NCBI RefSeq assembly: GCF_051955275.1
Contig: NZ_JBQCGW010000215.1
Span: forward strand, 5,799-69,798
DNA from: Pseudobacter sp051955275
GTDB lineage: Bacteria > Bacteroidota > Bacteroidia > Chitinophagales > Chitinophagaceae
Direction of reading: 5' to 3'
DNA: 64,000 nt
The first letter of the stretch is position 1, and the number at the start of each line of letters is the position of its first letter. The position numbers were made by a program, and so were the translations under genes. This document shows positions 53,143-60,831 of the stretch, piece by piece. The notes under the pieces are model-generated. The model searched no databases and was not told where the DNA came from. It saw only the letters and a list, made by a program, of their open reading frames with translations.

Positions 53143-53946
53143 ATGTCCATTTCATATGAAGATAGAATTTGCTGCTTTATAGACATCCTAGGTTTTCGAG
53201 AACATATAAAGGCATCCTGTCAGGAAGGGAGAGAGAACTTATCGAAACTTCATTCAATTTTTAACATATTAAATGAGGCAAATGATTTAGTAAAAGAAAA
53301 CAAGGAGAATGAATTTAAGCTATCTAAACAAGTAACACAATTTTCTGATTCCATTGTTATATCTTTCAAAGTTGACGAGGGATCAGAAATCCCTATGACT
53401 TTAATTAACATATTACATTTATGTATCGCTGGTATAACAAGTGGCTACTTATTTCGAGGAGGGATTAGTTACGGTAAATTATTTCATAATTCTGAGTACT
53501 TGTTTGGACCAGCCATTGTTTCTGCTTACGACATTGAAAACAAAGCAGCAATTTATCCTAGAATAATTTTGGATAAAACAATTTTAGATCTAGCTAAGCA
53601 ACATGTAGACCATGATCATACCCCTGAAGAAGTTGACGAGTTTTTGTCAAACGTTGTAACTAAGGATATGGATGGGATGTATTATGTTGATTATATTAAT
53701 AAAGCTGATTCAGAATTCCTGAATCATGAGATTGAACTGAAACTATACTTAAATAAGCTTATCGAATTGATTGCACTAAATTCAACAAGTAATAGCTATG
53801 ATATCAGAACTAAGTATGGCTGGTTAAAAACTAAAACAAATGCACTTCTTCAAAGAGTTATTTCTGATAAGGAGAGCATAGAAAAACTTAAGCTAACAAA
53901 TCCAGATTTGGCGAAGTATTATGAGGGGCTTAAGATTATTGAATAA
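53143..53946 (+). CDS. Nucleotidyl-cyclase-like protein of unknown role (FIDILGF family)
   Basis: A 267-aa soluble protein. It starts ISYEDRICCFIDILGFREHI and has TQFSDSIVISFKVDEGSEIP near residues 65-85 and LFRGGISYGKLFHNSEYLFG near 105-125. The two Asp residues in FIDILGF and FSDSI occupy the places of the metal-binding Asp residues in class III nucleotide cyclases. Proteins of this hypothetical family share the LRGG(I)-x-G region. The fold resembles that of Pycsar cyclases, but no adjacent effector gene is present. It could also be an immunity-type protein, as it sits in a row of cassette genes. Function is not proven. Confidence 0.45.
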   Translation: MSISYEDRICCFIDILGFREHIKASCQEGRENLSKLHSIFNILNEANDLVKENKENEFKLSKQVTQFSDSIVISFKVDEGSEIPMTLINILHLCIAGITSGYLFRGGISYGKLFHNSEYLFGPAIVSAYDIENKAAIYPRIILDKTILDLAKQHVDHDHTPEEVDEFLSNVVTKDMDGMYYVDYINKADSEFLNHEIELKLYLNKLIELIALNSTSNSYDIRTKYGWLKTKTNALLQRVISDKESIEKLKLTNPDLAKYYEGLKIIE

Positions 53947-53963
53947 GCTGGTAGTATTCAACG

Positions 53964-54002
53964 GGTAGCGTACAACTTGTCACCTGCACTTTATTAGAAT
54001 AT
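53964..54002 (+). repeat. IS1-end-like motif C after the cyclase-like gene
   Basis: The motif is GGTAGCGTACAACTTGTCA followed by CCTGCACTTTATTAGAA. A partial extra copy GGTAGTATTCAAC lies at 53950, matching the doubled arrangement at 41870/41886. The terminator at 54003 follows directly and again contains GGATTGGCT. Confidence 0.5.
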
Positions 54003-54039
54003 GTAACGGATTGGCTATTAGCTGATCCGTTACTTTTTT
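54003..54039 (+). terminator. Strong rho-independent terminator
   Basis: The perfect 9-bp stem GTAACGGAT / ATCCGTTAC has a 13-nt loop (54003-54033) and is followed by six T. It ends the cyclase-like gene transcript and shields the IS1-type transposase from read-through. Confidence 0.8.
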
Positions 54040-54123
54040 AAACCAGTTTTCCGTACATACTCTGGGGCATAAAATATGTTGATCCTTGAAATTCGGCGCC
54101 CCTATTACGTTTTCAAATACCTT

Positions 54124-54810
54124 GTGTACAACTTGTCACCTGACCATGAAGCTATGTAAGTATTGCCAGGGTAAATGTATTCGTAAAGGGTATTATAGGG
54201 GAACTCAAAAGTATAGATGCAAAGAATGTAGCAGGTATCATCGGGAGATTTATCAGCAGAAAAAATATGGCAAGTGTACTGAACGAGAAGTGGTAGTGTT
54301 GAACAATGAGGGAGTAGGCATTAGTTCTATGAGCCGGATTCTGCAATTGCCCAAAAGCTCTGTTCAAATGCTGTTGGCAAGGGCAGCTTCAAGATTACAA
54401 AGGCCTGATCGAAATGATATCAAGCAGATCTTTGAGCTGGATGAACTATATACCTATGTTGGAAATAAATGCAGGCCATGTTATGTGATTTACGCCATTA
54501 ACCGGAAAACCAGAGAGATTGTAGATTTTGTAATAGGTAGCAGAACAAAAGAAAACATTGAAAAGGTGATCAAAAATCTAATGATTCGTTCACCTAAAAA
54601 GGTATTTACAGACGGATTACTTCTTTACAAAAGCCTTATCCCTTCACCCCTTCATGGCAAAAATCAGTTTAACACCAACAGAATTGAGCGAAAAAATCTC
54701 ACATTGAGAATGCATTTGAAAAGATTGCAAAGAAAAACGATCTGCTACAGCAGAAGTGAAAAAATGTTAGCGGCATGTTTTCGATTATATGCGTGGAGTT
54801 AAACATGGGA
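54124..54810 (+). mobile_element. IS1-family insertion sequence (right end not found)
   Basis: The left end appears to be GTGTACAACTTGTCACCTG at 54124, 22 nt before the transposase ATG. No matching inverted repeat was seen after the stop codon at 54802. Instead the sequence runs within about 20 nt into a decayed copy of the neighbouring mobile element, so the right end is probably deleted. The right boundary given is approximate. Confidence 0.6.
54146..54802 (+). CDS. IS1-family transposase (single frame, 218 aa)
   Basis: The start MKLCKYCQGKCIRKGYYRGT at 54146 gives the InsA-like zinc ribbon (CKYC ... YRCKEC) followed by an HTH (GVGISSMSRILQLPKSSVQM). A DDE domain follows with Asp in FELDELYTYVG, Asp in KKVFTDGLLLY and Glu in NRIERKNLTLRMH, then LKRLQRKTICYSRS as in IS1 InsB. 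InsA and InsB parts are in one frame, as in many Bacteroidota IS1 relatives, so no programmed frameshift is needed. A longer frame from 54086 would cross the IS end. The gene looks intact, yet the element may be immobile because its right end is missing. Confidence 0.88.
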   Translation: MKLCKYCQGKCIRKGYYRGTQKYRCKECSRYHREIYQQKKYGKCTEREVVVLNNEGVGISSMSRILQLPKSSVQMLLARAASRLQRPDRNDIKQIFELDELYTYVGNKCRPCYVIYAINRKTREIVDFVIGSRTKENIEKVIKNLMIRSPKKVFTDGLLLYKSLIPSPLHGKNQFNTNRIERKNLTLRMHLKRLQRKTICYSRSEKMLAACFRLYAWS

Positions 54811-54821
54811 TTTGAGAGTCA

Positions 54822-54935
54822 GTAGCTCACTGGCTCACTATCGGCTCAGCCGATTTTGGGCTTGCACAACTCAATGCCAGTATAGAAAAGATGGCATCGG
54901 CTCAATAACTCACTGAAAAAGGGATATCCCATATT
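54822..54935 (+). pseudogene. Relic of the 3' end of the AAA ATPase gene
   Basis: AGCTCACTGGCTCACTATCG followed by GGCATCGGCTCAATAACTCA matches the end of the ATPase gene and its downstream region (49098-49205) with several changes and small gaps. At two positions the relic has CGG where the intact element has CAG (ATCGGCTCAG against ACCAGCTCAG, and GGCATCGGCTC against GGCATCAGCTC). No coding capacity remains. Confidence 0.6.
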
Positions 54936-54962
54936 TTGCCACGAATCATGATCCGGCACCAA

Positions 54963-55010
54963 GCAGATTGCCTGAAAGATGTATTTTCAAAACATGGCCC
55001 TTTTGGCGGA
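54963..55010 (+). pseudogene. Relic of the 3' end of the second recombinase gene
   Basis: AGATTGCCTGAAAGATGTAT and the following AAACATGGCCCTTTTGG match 51029-51061 of the degenerate recombinase gene. It lies directly behind the ATPase relic, so the copy of the element had lost everything between the two gene ends before decaying. Confidence 0.55.
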
Positions 55011-55078
55011 ATATTAGGCTGTTTTGGAATAAAAGTGGTGTTTGGAGAAACCTTTAATATCACTTAAATTTGTTGAAA

Positions 55079-55333
55079 ATGAATTCAATTATGCAGGTAG
55101 CAAATATTCGCCAGAAGCTGCACCAATATGTTGATAAAGGTGACGAGAAGTTACTGAAGCTGATGTATGCAGTGGCTAAGGAATACAATGAGGAGGATGA
55201 TTTTGAATATGAATTTACTGAAGAAGAAATCAAAATTCTTGATGCCCGCAGGTCAAAACGATTAAGTGGGGAAAGTAAAACATTTAACTGGGAAGAAGCC
55301 AAAGGTATTATCACCGGCAAAAAGAAGATTTAA
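55079..55333 (+). CDS. Antitoxin of a ParDE/RelBE-like addiction module
   Basis: The ATG at 55079 gives 84 aa beginning MNSIMQVANIRQKLHQYVDK; 55091 is an alternative start. The N-terminal helix region LRQKLHxYIDxxDDKxL-like and the C-terminal EIKILDARRSKRLSGESKTF, then WEEAKGII, match addiction-module antitoxins of Bacteroidota (Unstab_antitox-like). The charged central part is typical of flexible antitoxins. The toxin gene starts inside its stop codon (TAATG), but the toxin is broken, so this antitoxin has no working partner here. Confidence 0.7.
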   Translation: MNSIMQVANIRQKLHQYVDKGDEKLLKLMYAVAKEYNEEDDFEYEFTEEEIKILDARRSKRLSGESKTFNWEEAKGIITGKKKI

Positions 55334-55615
55334 TGTATAAACTGATATTGCAGTCAGAGGCTGTCAGTGATATGCAGTAGGCGTTTGAGTGGTATGAGGA
55401 GCAGAAGGAGGGATTAGGTTTTGATTTTTATTGAAGAGGTGGAAGCCTGTTTTAGTCAAATAAGGAACCATCCGCAGTATTACACTTCAATAAATGAGAA
55501 GTATCGGAGATTGAAGGTTTATAGATTCCCTTATTTGATTATTTACGAAACTGAAGACGAAACGGTAGTCATCAACTCTGTGTGGCACACAAGCCGAAAG
55601 CCTAAAATTGATTAA
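55333..55615 (+). pseudogene. ParE/RelE-like toxin, inactivated by a stop codon and a frameshift
   Basis: The frame starts MYKLILQSEAVSDMQ, then a TAG interrupts the Rel/ParE pattern before AFEWYEEQKEGLGFDF. An extra T in a run of five T near 55431 shifts the frame. The downstream frame continues IEEVEACFSQIRNHPQYYTS and ends VVINSVWHTSRKP, the typical ParE end. Two independent lesions mean that the toxin is dead. Confidence 0.8.
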
Positions 55616-55621
55616 CATACG

Positions 55622-55653
55622 AATCCACTACACAGAAAGTAGTGGATTTTTTC
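55622..55653 (+). terminator. Rho-independent terminator of the toxin-antitoxin unit
   Basis: The perfect 10-bp stem AATCCACTAC / GTAGTGGATT has a 7-nt loop (55622-55648) and a T-tract. It lies 6 nt after the broken toxin gene. Confidence 0.8.
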
Positions 55654-55743
55654 TTGTATCCATAATACAGGGAGTATAGGGGGATTCTTAGAATCCATTT
55701 TAATCCAGGAGGGAGGGCCATAGTTGTTTTTGGGAAACAAAAA

Positions 55744-55876
55744 AGTGTGCAGTTAGGTAACCACTTGGGGAATGTGCTGGTGACGGTTTCTGATAAGAAG
55801 AAGGGAATACCAGATCCTATTACAAGTTCTTTGATAAGCCATTTTGAGCCTATAATGTTGAGTGGGATGGATTATT
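55744..55876 (+). pseudogene. Third Rhs tip fragment, cut by the IS256-type remnant
   Basis: The frame SVQLGNHLGNVLVTVSDKKK follows the orphan tip at 51141 closely at the nucleotide level, including the same starting boundary GTGTGCAGTTAGGTAACC. It ends in SGMDY, where the intact core would read SGTDYYPFG, and runs directly into IS256-type transposase sequence. The toxin domain and core are gone. Confidence 0.7.
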
Positions 55877-56654
55877 CGTGTAGCCGAAGACATCGTAGCC
55901 TGGCAGAACCGACTACTGGAGCCGGTTTACCTGATCGTATGGATGGACGGGATCGTGTTCAAGGTCAGGGAGAACAGCAAAGTGGTCAACAAAACGATCT
56001 ACATCGCTGTAGGCTTACGTAAGGATGGCTTTAAAGAGGTATTGGGGTATATGGTTGGGTAAGAATGAGTCTGCCGCCTATTGGATGACTGTATTGACTG
56101 ATATGAAGGCCCGGGGTATGGAAGACATCCTGATCACTGCTACCGATAACCTCAATGGCTTCACCCAAACGATCCGGACTGTATTCCCTCAATCTGCTAC
56201 CCAAATCTGTGTTGTTCATCAGATCCGCAACAGCTGCCGGTATATGGTCTGGAAAGACAAACGGGAGTTCTCCACTGACATGAAGGATATCTATGCCGCT
56301 CCTACGCGCCAGGCCGCTCAGGCTGCCCTACAGGCTTTTGAAAGTAAGTGGGGCGGCAAGTATGGCTATGCTATCAAAAGCTGGAAAGACAACTGGGAAG
56401 AGTTGACTGTCTTCTTCGACTTCCCTATTGAAATACGCCAGATCATCTACACCACCAACCTGATTGAAAACCTCAATGGCAAGATCAGGAAGTACACGAA
56501 AAACAAACTCTCGTTCCCTACAGATGACGCCGTACTTAAGTCCGTGTACCTGGCTTTGCGGGAGGTAACAAAAAAATGGACAATGCCGATTAGAAACTGG
56601 GGCATTGTTCTCGATCAGTTTTTAACTATTTTTGAAAACAGGATCAAGATATAG
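55877..56654 (+). pseudogene. IS256-family transposase, N-terminally truncated and frameshifted
   Basis: The first frame reads EDIVAWQNRLLEPVYLIVWM with the first DDE Asp in WMDGI. At about 56044 a run of four G (three expected) shifts the frame. The second frame continues LGKNESAAYWMTVLTDMKAR, then ITATDNLNGF (second Asp), CVVHQIRNS and TTNLIENLNGKIRKYTKN (Glu). It ends with the C-terminal KKWTMPIRNWGIVLDQFLTI. About half of a normal transposase of roughly 400 residues is missing. Confidence 0.85.
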
Positions 56655-56706
56655 GTCCTGCTACGAACTCTGTTTTTTGAAACTTACACAGTTAGTGAGA
56701 TAGTCC
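55877..56706 (+). mobile_element. Truncated IS256-family element
   Basis: It lacks its left end and the first half of the transposase. The right end is probably near 56706, where TTTGAAACTTACACAGTTAG followed by TGAGATAGTCCC stops and a relic of the second recombinase begins (TGAATATGTATCAGC). This suggests that the IS had inserted in that recombinase gene before the left half was deleted. Confidence 0.65.
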
Positions 56707-56707
56707 C

Positions 56708-56758
56708 TGAATATGTATCAGCAATAGGATTTTATTGAAGCCCCAAGGGCATGAACTT
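56708..56758 (+). pseudogene. Relic of the middle of the second recombinase gene
   Basis: TGAATATGTATCAGCAATAG and TTTTATTGAAGCC match 50771-50821 of the degenerate recombinase gene. It abuts the IS256-type right end and marks the right edge of the island. It also explains why the reading frame of the next gene seems to extend upstream. Confidence 0.6.
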
Positions 56759-56888
56759 ATTTCCCACCTCTAAATACTTATACCTATTCCCCCAAAAAAA
56801 CAACAACACTCCCCGTTATATATTTTTTTACTTATCGCCTTCCTCCTATATTGCACAGACTAGCCTGCCCCCAAATACCATTAAACCA

Positions 56889-59318
56889 ATGACCTTTTTT
56901 ATAAGAATTTCCATCTCAGCATGGATGCTGACGATCTTACTGCTGACTGCTTCCGTAACCTGGGGGCAGGAGACTTCACCTAAAGAAAAGGACTCTCTCT
57001 TACTATCTTCCAGGCGTAAATTACAGGCATCTAAAGACTCTCTTGCAGCCTCAACCAAAGAGAAATTCAATAACACAAGAGATACCATCCCCAAAATCAC
57101 CCAACAAAAACTCAACCAGCTAAAAGAGAAAGCAAACATAGTAGCAGATACCTTACAAAACTTACCCGATACGCTGATCCGTGGCAGCATTGAATGGCTC
57201 AACCAACAACAAAAACTGGTTAAAGAGAAATTCCGTTCCACCGCCAACGATATCATCACTACCCCCGCCGGCCTGAAAATGAAAAAGCGGGATTTCATGA
57301 ATGACCTCTCCAACCAGACCTACGCCCATCTCTTCGATACAAAGCCACTCGTTAAATTCGGCGGAGGTTATGTCAGTTACCAGTTCGATTACCGGTCCAA
57401 TATTGATACCCCCTACGTTGAAAAGAACCTCGCGCAGCATAATACCACCGGTCACCTCAATTTCACAGTTGGAAATATCCTTCCGCTCCGCGTTACCTTC
57501 TGGAGCCGGCAGAGTAATTCATCGCTGTTCCGTGATATCACCAGTGTGAATGTATCCTTTGATGCGGGCACTTTCCGGAATCAGCTCCAGGCCGCCATGA
57601 AACAGCGATTGCTCAAACTCGCCCCAAACCTTCAGGATTCACTGACAGAAAAATTATATGGGTTTAAAAAACTCCAGGTGAAAGACCTGGATGATCTCCT
57701 GAAAGATCGCTTTTCGCCGCAGGCACTCATCGAGGCCAACCAGATCTTGAAAGTGCCAGGCATCACCTGGAAAAGTGACCTGCCGGATAGTACCAACCGT
57801 AGCAGGGAAGACTCCGCTAAACAGGCGGCCGCCCAGTTCCTGGAGTTGTACCGGAAAACTATGGAAACCTACCAGACCGTTAAAGGGCAGGCAGATTCCC
57901 TCAAACAGATCTATGATAAGAATATAGCCCGCATCAACGAATTCAAACAACTCATCAATGGCAAATGGGACCAGCTCATCAATACACCCCGCTGGAAGGA
58001 AAAACTGGAAACATATGGGCTGCAGGATGCAGACGTTCCCGCCAAATACAAATGGCTGATGGGGCTTCGCAATTTCAGCCTGGGGCGAAGCACGGTGAAC
58101 ACCAGCGAACTCACTGCAAAGAATATTTCAGTGAATGGCATCAACCTGGAATATAACAGCTGGTATTATCTCGGCATCACTGCCGGACTGGTGGATTACC
58201 GCTTCCGCGATTTTGCCGTGAACGGATTCAACCGGAAACCACAATTCCTGTACATGCTGCGGGCAGGCCTGGGACAACTAGAGAAGAATTATTTCATTCT
58301 CGGCGTCTATCATGGCAAAAAACAACTCTTCGCCAATTCAAACCTGGCGAGCATCCCGGTAACAGGCTTCAGCCTGGAAGCCAAATGGCAGGTGGCAAGG
58401 AGCACTTTCCTGATCGGAGAAGTAGCAAAATCCATCTCTCCTGATTACCGGGCCAACCCTCCCGGAAAGAATACCGGTATGGACCTGTCAGATAACAGCA
58501 ACCAGGCAGTATCTCTGAAACTGCAATCTTATATTCCGGTATCGCAAACCCGCTTCGAAGGGCTGTATAAAAAGACCGGTGCAAATTTCCAGTCGTTCAG
58601 CAGCTTCCAGGCGAATGCCGCTATCGAAAGCTGGAGCGTAAAACTGGAACAGCCCTTCTTCAAACGCATGCTTCGGGTGACCGCCGCCGTAAGAAAGAAT
58701 GAGTTCTCCAATCCTTACATAGAACAGGATTATAAAAGCAATACTGTTTTTAAAAGTTTGTCCGCTACCTTCCGTAAACGCAGATGGCCGGTAATTACAG
58801 TGGGCTACCAGCCAATGAGCCAGCTTACTGTATTTGACCACAAAATGGTGGAAAGCCAGTTTCAAACCCTTACCGGCACTGTTCTTCATACTTACAGACT
58901 TGGAACGCTGAACACCGTTTCCACTGTTATGCTCAATAAATTCTTCAATAACCAGAAGGATAGTGGATATATCTATTTTAATTCCACCAATGTCTACTGG
59001 TCGCAACAATTCCTGTTTTCCAGGTTTACGGCCAATATGGGCGTTAGCTTCAGTAAAAACGGGACTTATCAGCTCACCGTGCTCGAAGAAGGGTTTCAGA
59101 TCCCGGCAGGCAAACTATTCTCTACTGTAGGTTTTGGAACCAAAGTAAATGCCCTGAACAGCGAAGAAGTAAAAGTGGGGGCATTCATCAATACCAATAT
59201 CAGGGTTTTCAAACAGGACAATATCACCCTGAGTTATGAACGTGGCTTCCTGCCCGGCTTTAACCGGGGCCTGGTCAGGAACGAAATGGCCAGCGTTCAG
59301 TTCATTAAATCATTTTAG
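56889..59318 (+). CDS. Large exported beta-rich protein, possible outer-membrane barrel (809 aa)
   Basis: The start at 56889 gives a clean signal peptide (FIRISISAWMLTILLLTASV, then TWGQ). The upstream extension lies in a recombinase relic and is rejected. A charged helical segment (about residues 27-125, TKEKFNNTRDTIPKITQQKL) is followed by alternating aromatic beta strands typical of outer-membrane barrels (VKFGGGYVSYQFDYRS, LEYNSWYYLGITAG). It ends in Phe (SVQFIKSF), as many barrels do. I recognise no family. Codon use and GC are those of the host backbone, so the island ends before this gene. Confidence 0.7.
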   Translation: MTFFIRISISAWMLTILLLTASVTWGQETSPKEKDSLLLSSRRKLQASKDSLAASTKEKFNNTRDTIPKITQQKLNQLKEKANIVADTLQNLPDTLIRGSIEWLNQQQKLVKEKFRSTANDIITTPAGLKMKKRDFMNDLSNQTYAHLFDTKPLVKFGGGYVSYQFDYRSNIDTPYVEKNLAQHNTTGHLNFTVGNILPLRVTFWSRQSNSSLFRDITSVNVSFDAGTFRNQLQAAMKQRLLKLAPNLQDSLTEKLYGFKKLQVKDLDDLLKDRFSPQALIEANQILKVPGITWKSDLPDSTNRSREDSAKQAAAQFLELYRKTMETYQTVKGQADSLKQIYDKNIARINEFKQLINGKWDQLINTPRWKEKLETYGLQDADVPAKYKWLMGLRNFSLGRSTVNTSELTAKNISVNGINLEYNSWYYLGITAGLVDYRFRDFAVNGFNRKPQFLYMLRAGLGQLEKNYFILGVYHGKKQLFANSNLASIPVTGFSLEAKWQVARSTFLIGEVAKSISPDYRANPPGKNTGMDLSDNSNQAVSLKLQSYIPVSQTRFEGLYKKTGANFQSFSSFQANAAIESWSVKLEQPFFKRMLRVTAAVRKNEFSNPYIEQDYKSNTVFKSLSATFRKRRWPVITVGYQPMSQLTVFDHKMVESQFQTLTGTVLHTYRLGTLNTVSTVMLNKFFNNQKDSGYIYFNSTNVYWSQQFLFSRFTANMGVSFSKNGTYQLTVLEEGFQIPAGKLFSTVGFGTKVNALNSEEVKVGAFINTNIRVFKQDNITLSYERGFLPGFNRGLVRNEMASVQFIKSF

Positions 59319-59327
59319 GAGGAGTAT

Positions 59328-59837
59328 TTACGCATTCCTCAACACCCTTTTCCCCAACCAGCTGTCCTTCAACGGCACCATCCAGTTATTCTCCAGCTCT
59401 TCCTTCGTCAGCACCAGGTTATTGAAATAAACAGTATCCTCATCTATGAACTTATTCTCCAGCGCATACTTCACCTGCGACATTGGCAATATCTGCACTT
59501 TATCTTTTACCACAAACGCCATGCTCTGCCTGTCGAACATATGTACTTTGAAAACCTCTTCTATGTCTTTTATCAAACGAACAGAGCTGTCTGTACTGCA
59601 GCCACTCACGCCGGTTGCATTTTCATCGGCCATCAGCACAATGAATTGACCGAAGAACAGGGTGCCGAATCCTTTAACGGGGGTACCATGGGATTTCCAG
59701 TTGGCAGTGAAATGATTGAGCAGGTCTTCCAGTTGCAGGGCTTCGCCCATGGAAAACAATCTGCTGCTCTGGTATACCCAAACGCGGGAATCAGCCGCAA
59801 AATCTGCCGGTAATAATTCTTTGTAATTCCAGTTCAT
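59328..59837 (-). CDS. Conserved Bacteroidota hypothetical protein (169 aa)
   Basis: A soluble 169-aa protein starting MNWNYKELLPADFAADSRVW, with the block SSVRLIKDIEEVFKVHMFDR and the end ENNWMVPLKDSWLGKR. This pattern is familiar from a conserved Bacteroidota family that is sometimes mislabelled as an ABC transporter ATPase. There is no P-loop, so that label would be wrong. It converges with the barrel-like gene (9 nt gap) and follows the CCG-domain gene by 18 nt, with which it may be co-transcribed. Confidence 0.75.
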   Translation of the reverse strand: MNWNYKELLPADFAADSRVWVYQSSRLFSMGEALQLEDLLNHFTANWKSHGTPVKGFGTLFFGQFIVLMADENATGVSGCSTDSSVRLIKDIEEVFKVHMFDRQSMAFVVKDKVQILPMSQVKYALENKFIDEDTVYFNNLVLTKEELENNWMVPLKDSWLGKRVLRNA

Positions 59838-59855
59838 GTTGCAAAGATACGAATG

Positions 59856-60635
59856 CTATTCCATGGATTGCGCCACCAGTTCGGCAACGTCCAGTACCTG
59901 TACATCACCTTCTCTTTCTTTGTTCTTCACCCCATCGGTGAGCATGGTATTGCAGAAGGGACAAGCGGAGGCGATGACTGTGGAGCCTGTTGCCAGGGCT
60001 TCCGCCGCGCGCTCCACGTTGACGTAGGTGGTGCCTTTTTCCTCTTCCTTGAACATCTGGGCGCCACCGGCACCGCAGCAGAGGCCTTTTGAGCGGCAGC
60101 GTTTCATTTCAACCAGTTCGGCGTCCAGGGTTTCCAGCACTTTGCGGGGAGCGTCGTAGATATCGTTGGCGCGGCCCAGGTAGCAGCTGTCATGGAAGGT
60201 AATGCGTTTGCCCTTGAAGGTGCCGCCTTCTTTGAGACGGATCTTACCCTCGTCGATCAATTGCTGAAGGAGGGTGGTATGGTGGATCACTTCATAGGTA
60301 CCGCCGAGCACGGGGTACTCGTTTTTGAAGATATTGAAGCAGTGGGGGCAGGTGGTCACTATCTTTTTGATACCATAACCGTTCAGGATCTGGATATTCT
60401 GATAGGCCATCATCTGGAACATAAATTCATTCCCGGCCCTGCGGGCGGGGTCTCCCGTACACATTTCTTCTTTCCCGAGAATGGCGAAACTGATACCGGC
60501 CTTGTGCAGAATAGTAGCAAATGCCTTCGTGATCTTCTGAGCCCTCTGATCAAAACTACCGGAACACCCTACCCAGAACAGGATCTCAGGATTCTGGCCA
60601 TTTGCCATCATTTCGGCCATGCTTGGTACATGCAT
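59856..60635 (-). CDS. (Fe-S)-binding protein with two CCG domains (HdrB/LldE-like)
   Basis: A 259-aa protein with two cysteine-rich CCG domains. The first has VGCSGSFDQ, CTGDPARRAGNE and TTCPHCFNIFKNEY; the second has HDSCYLGRAND, LCCGAGGAQMFKEEE and ACPFCNTML. Such domains bind an unusual Fe-S cluster or handle disulfides in heterodisulfide-reductase-like complexes, GlpC and LldE. In Bacteroidota this gene usually works with an electron-transfer Fe-S partner, which is not in this window, because the gene before it is on the other strand. The length matches the family. Confidence 0.88.
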   Translation of the reverse strand: MHVPSMAEMMANGQNPEILFWVGCSGSFDQRAQKITKAFATILHKAGISFAILGKEEMCTGDPARRAGNEFMFQMMAYQNIQILNGYGIKKIVTTCPHCFNIFKNEYPVLGGTYEVIHHTTLLQQLIDEGKIRLKEGGTFKGKRITFHDSCYLGRANDIYDAPRKVLETLDAELVEMKRCRSKGLCCGAGGAQMFKEEEKGTTYVNVERAAEALATGSTVIASACPFCNTMLTDGVKNKEREGDVQVLDVAELVAQSME

Positions 60636-60831
60636 TCAAAAAAATTTTTGTAAATCTACAGTAAAAGTACAAAAGGAGCTTCATATTGTATTACATTGAG
60701 ATACAAATCAAAAGCTGGCACGTTATTTATAGTTTGTACGCATAGGCTCAACGCCCTGTCCTCCGGAAAACCGCCAGAACCCCATGCCCAGGTTGTAGCA
60801 AAAAAAAACGCTAATACAAACTTTCGAACCG

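Noticed and set aside
53143..53946. Complete Pycsar defence system
   Set aside because: Only a cyclase-like gene is present. No TIR or membrane effector with a cyclic-nucleotide sensor domain lies next to it, so the system call is not supported.
56751..56888. N-terminal extension of the 809-aa exported protein up to 56751
   Set aside because: This stretch begins in a recombinase relic and adds a low-complexity Pro/Tyr/Phe leader before a clean signal peptide; the start at 56889 is better.
59328..59837. ABC transporter ATPase label for the 169-aa protein
   Set aside because: There is no Walker A, signature or Walker B motif, so the label sometimes attached to this family is not justified.
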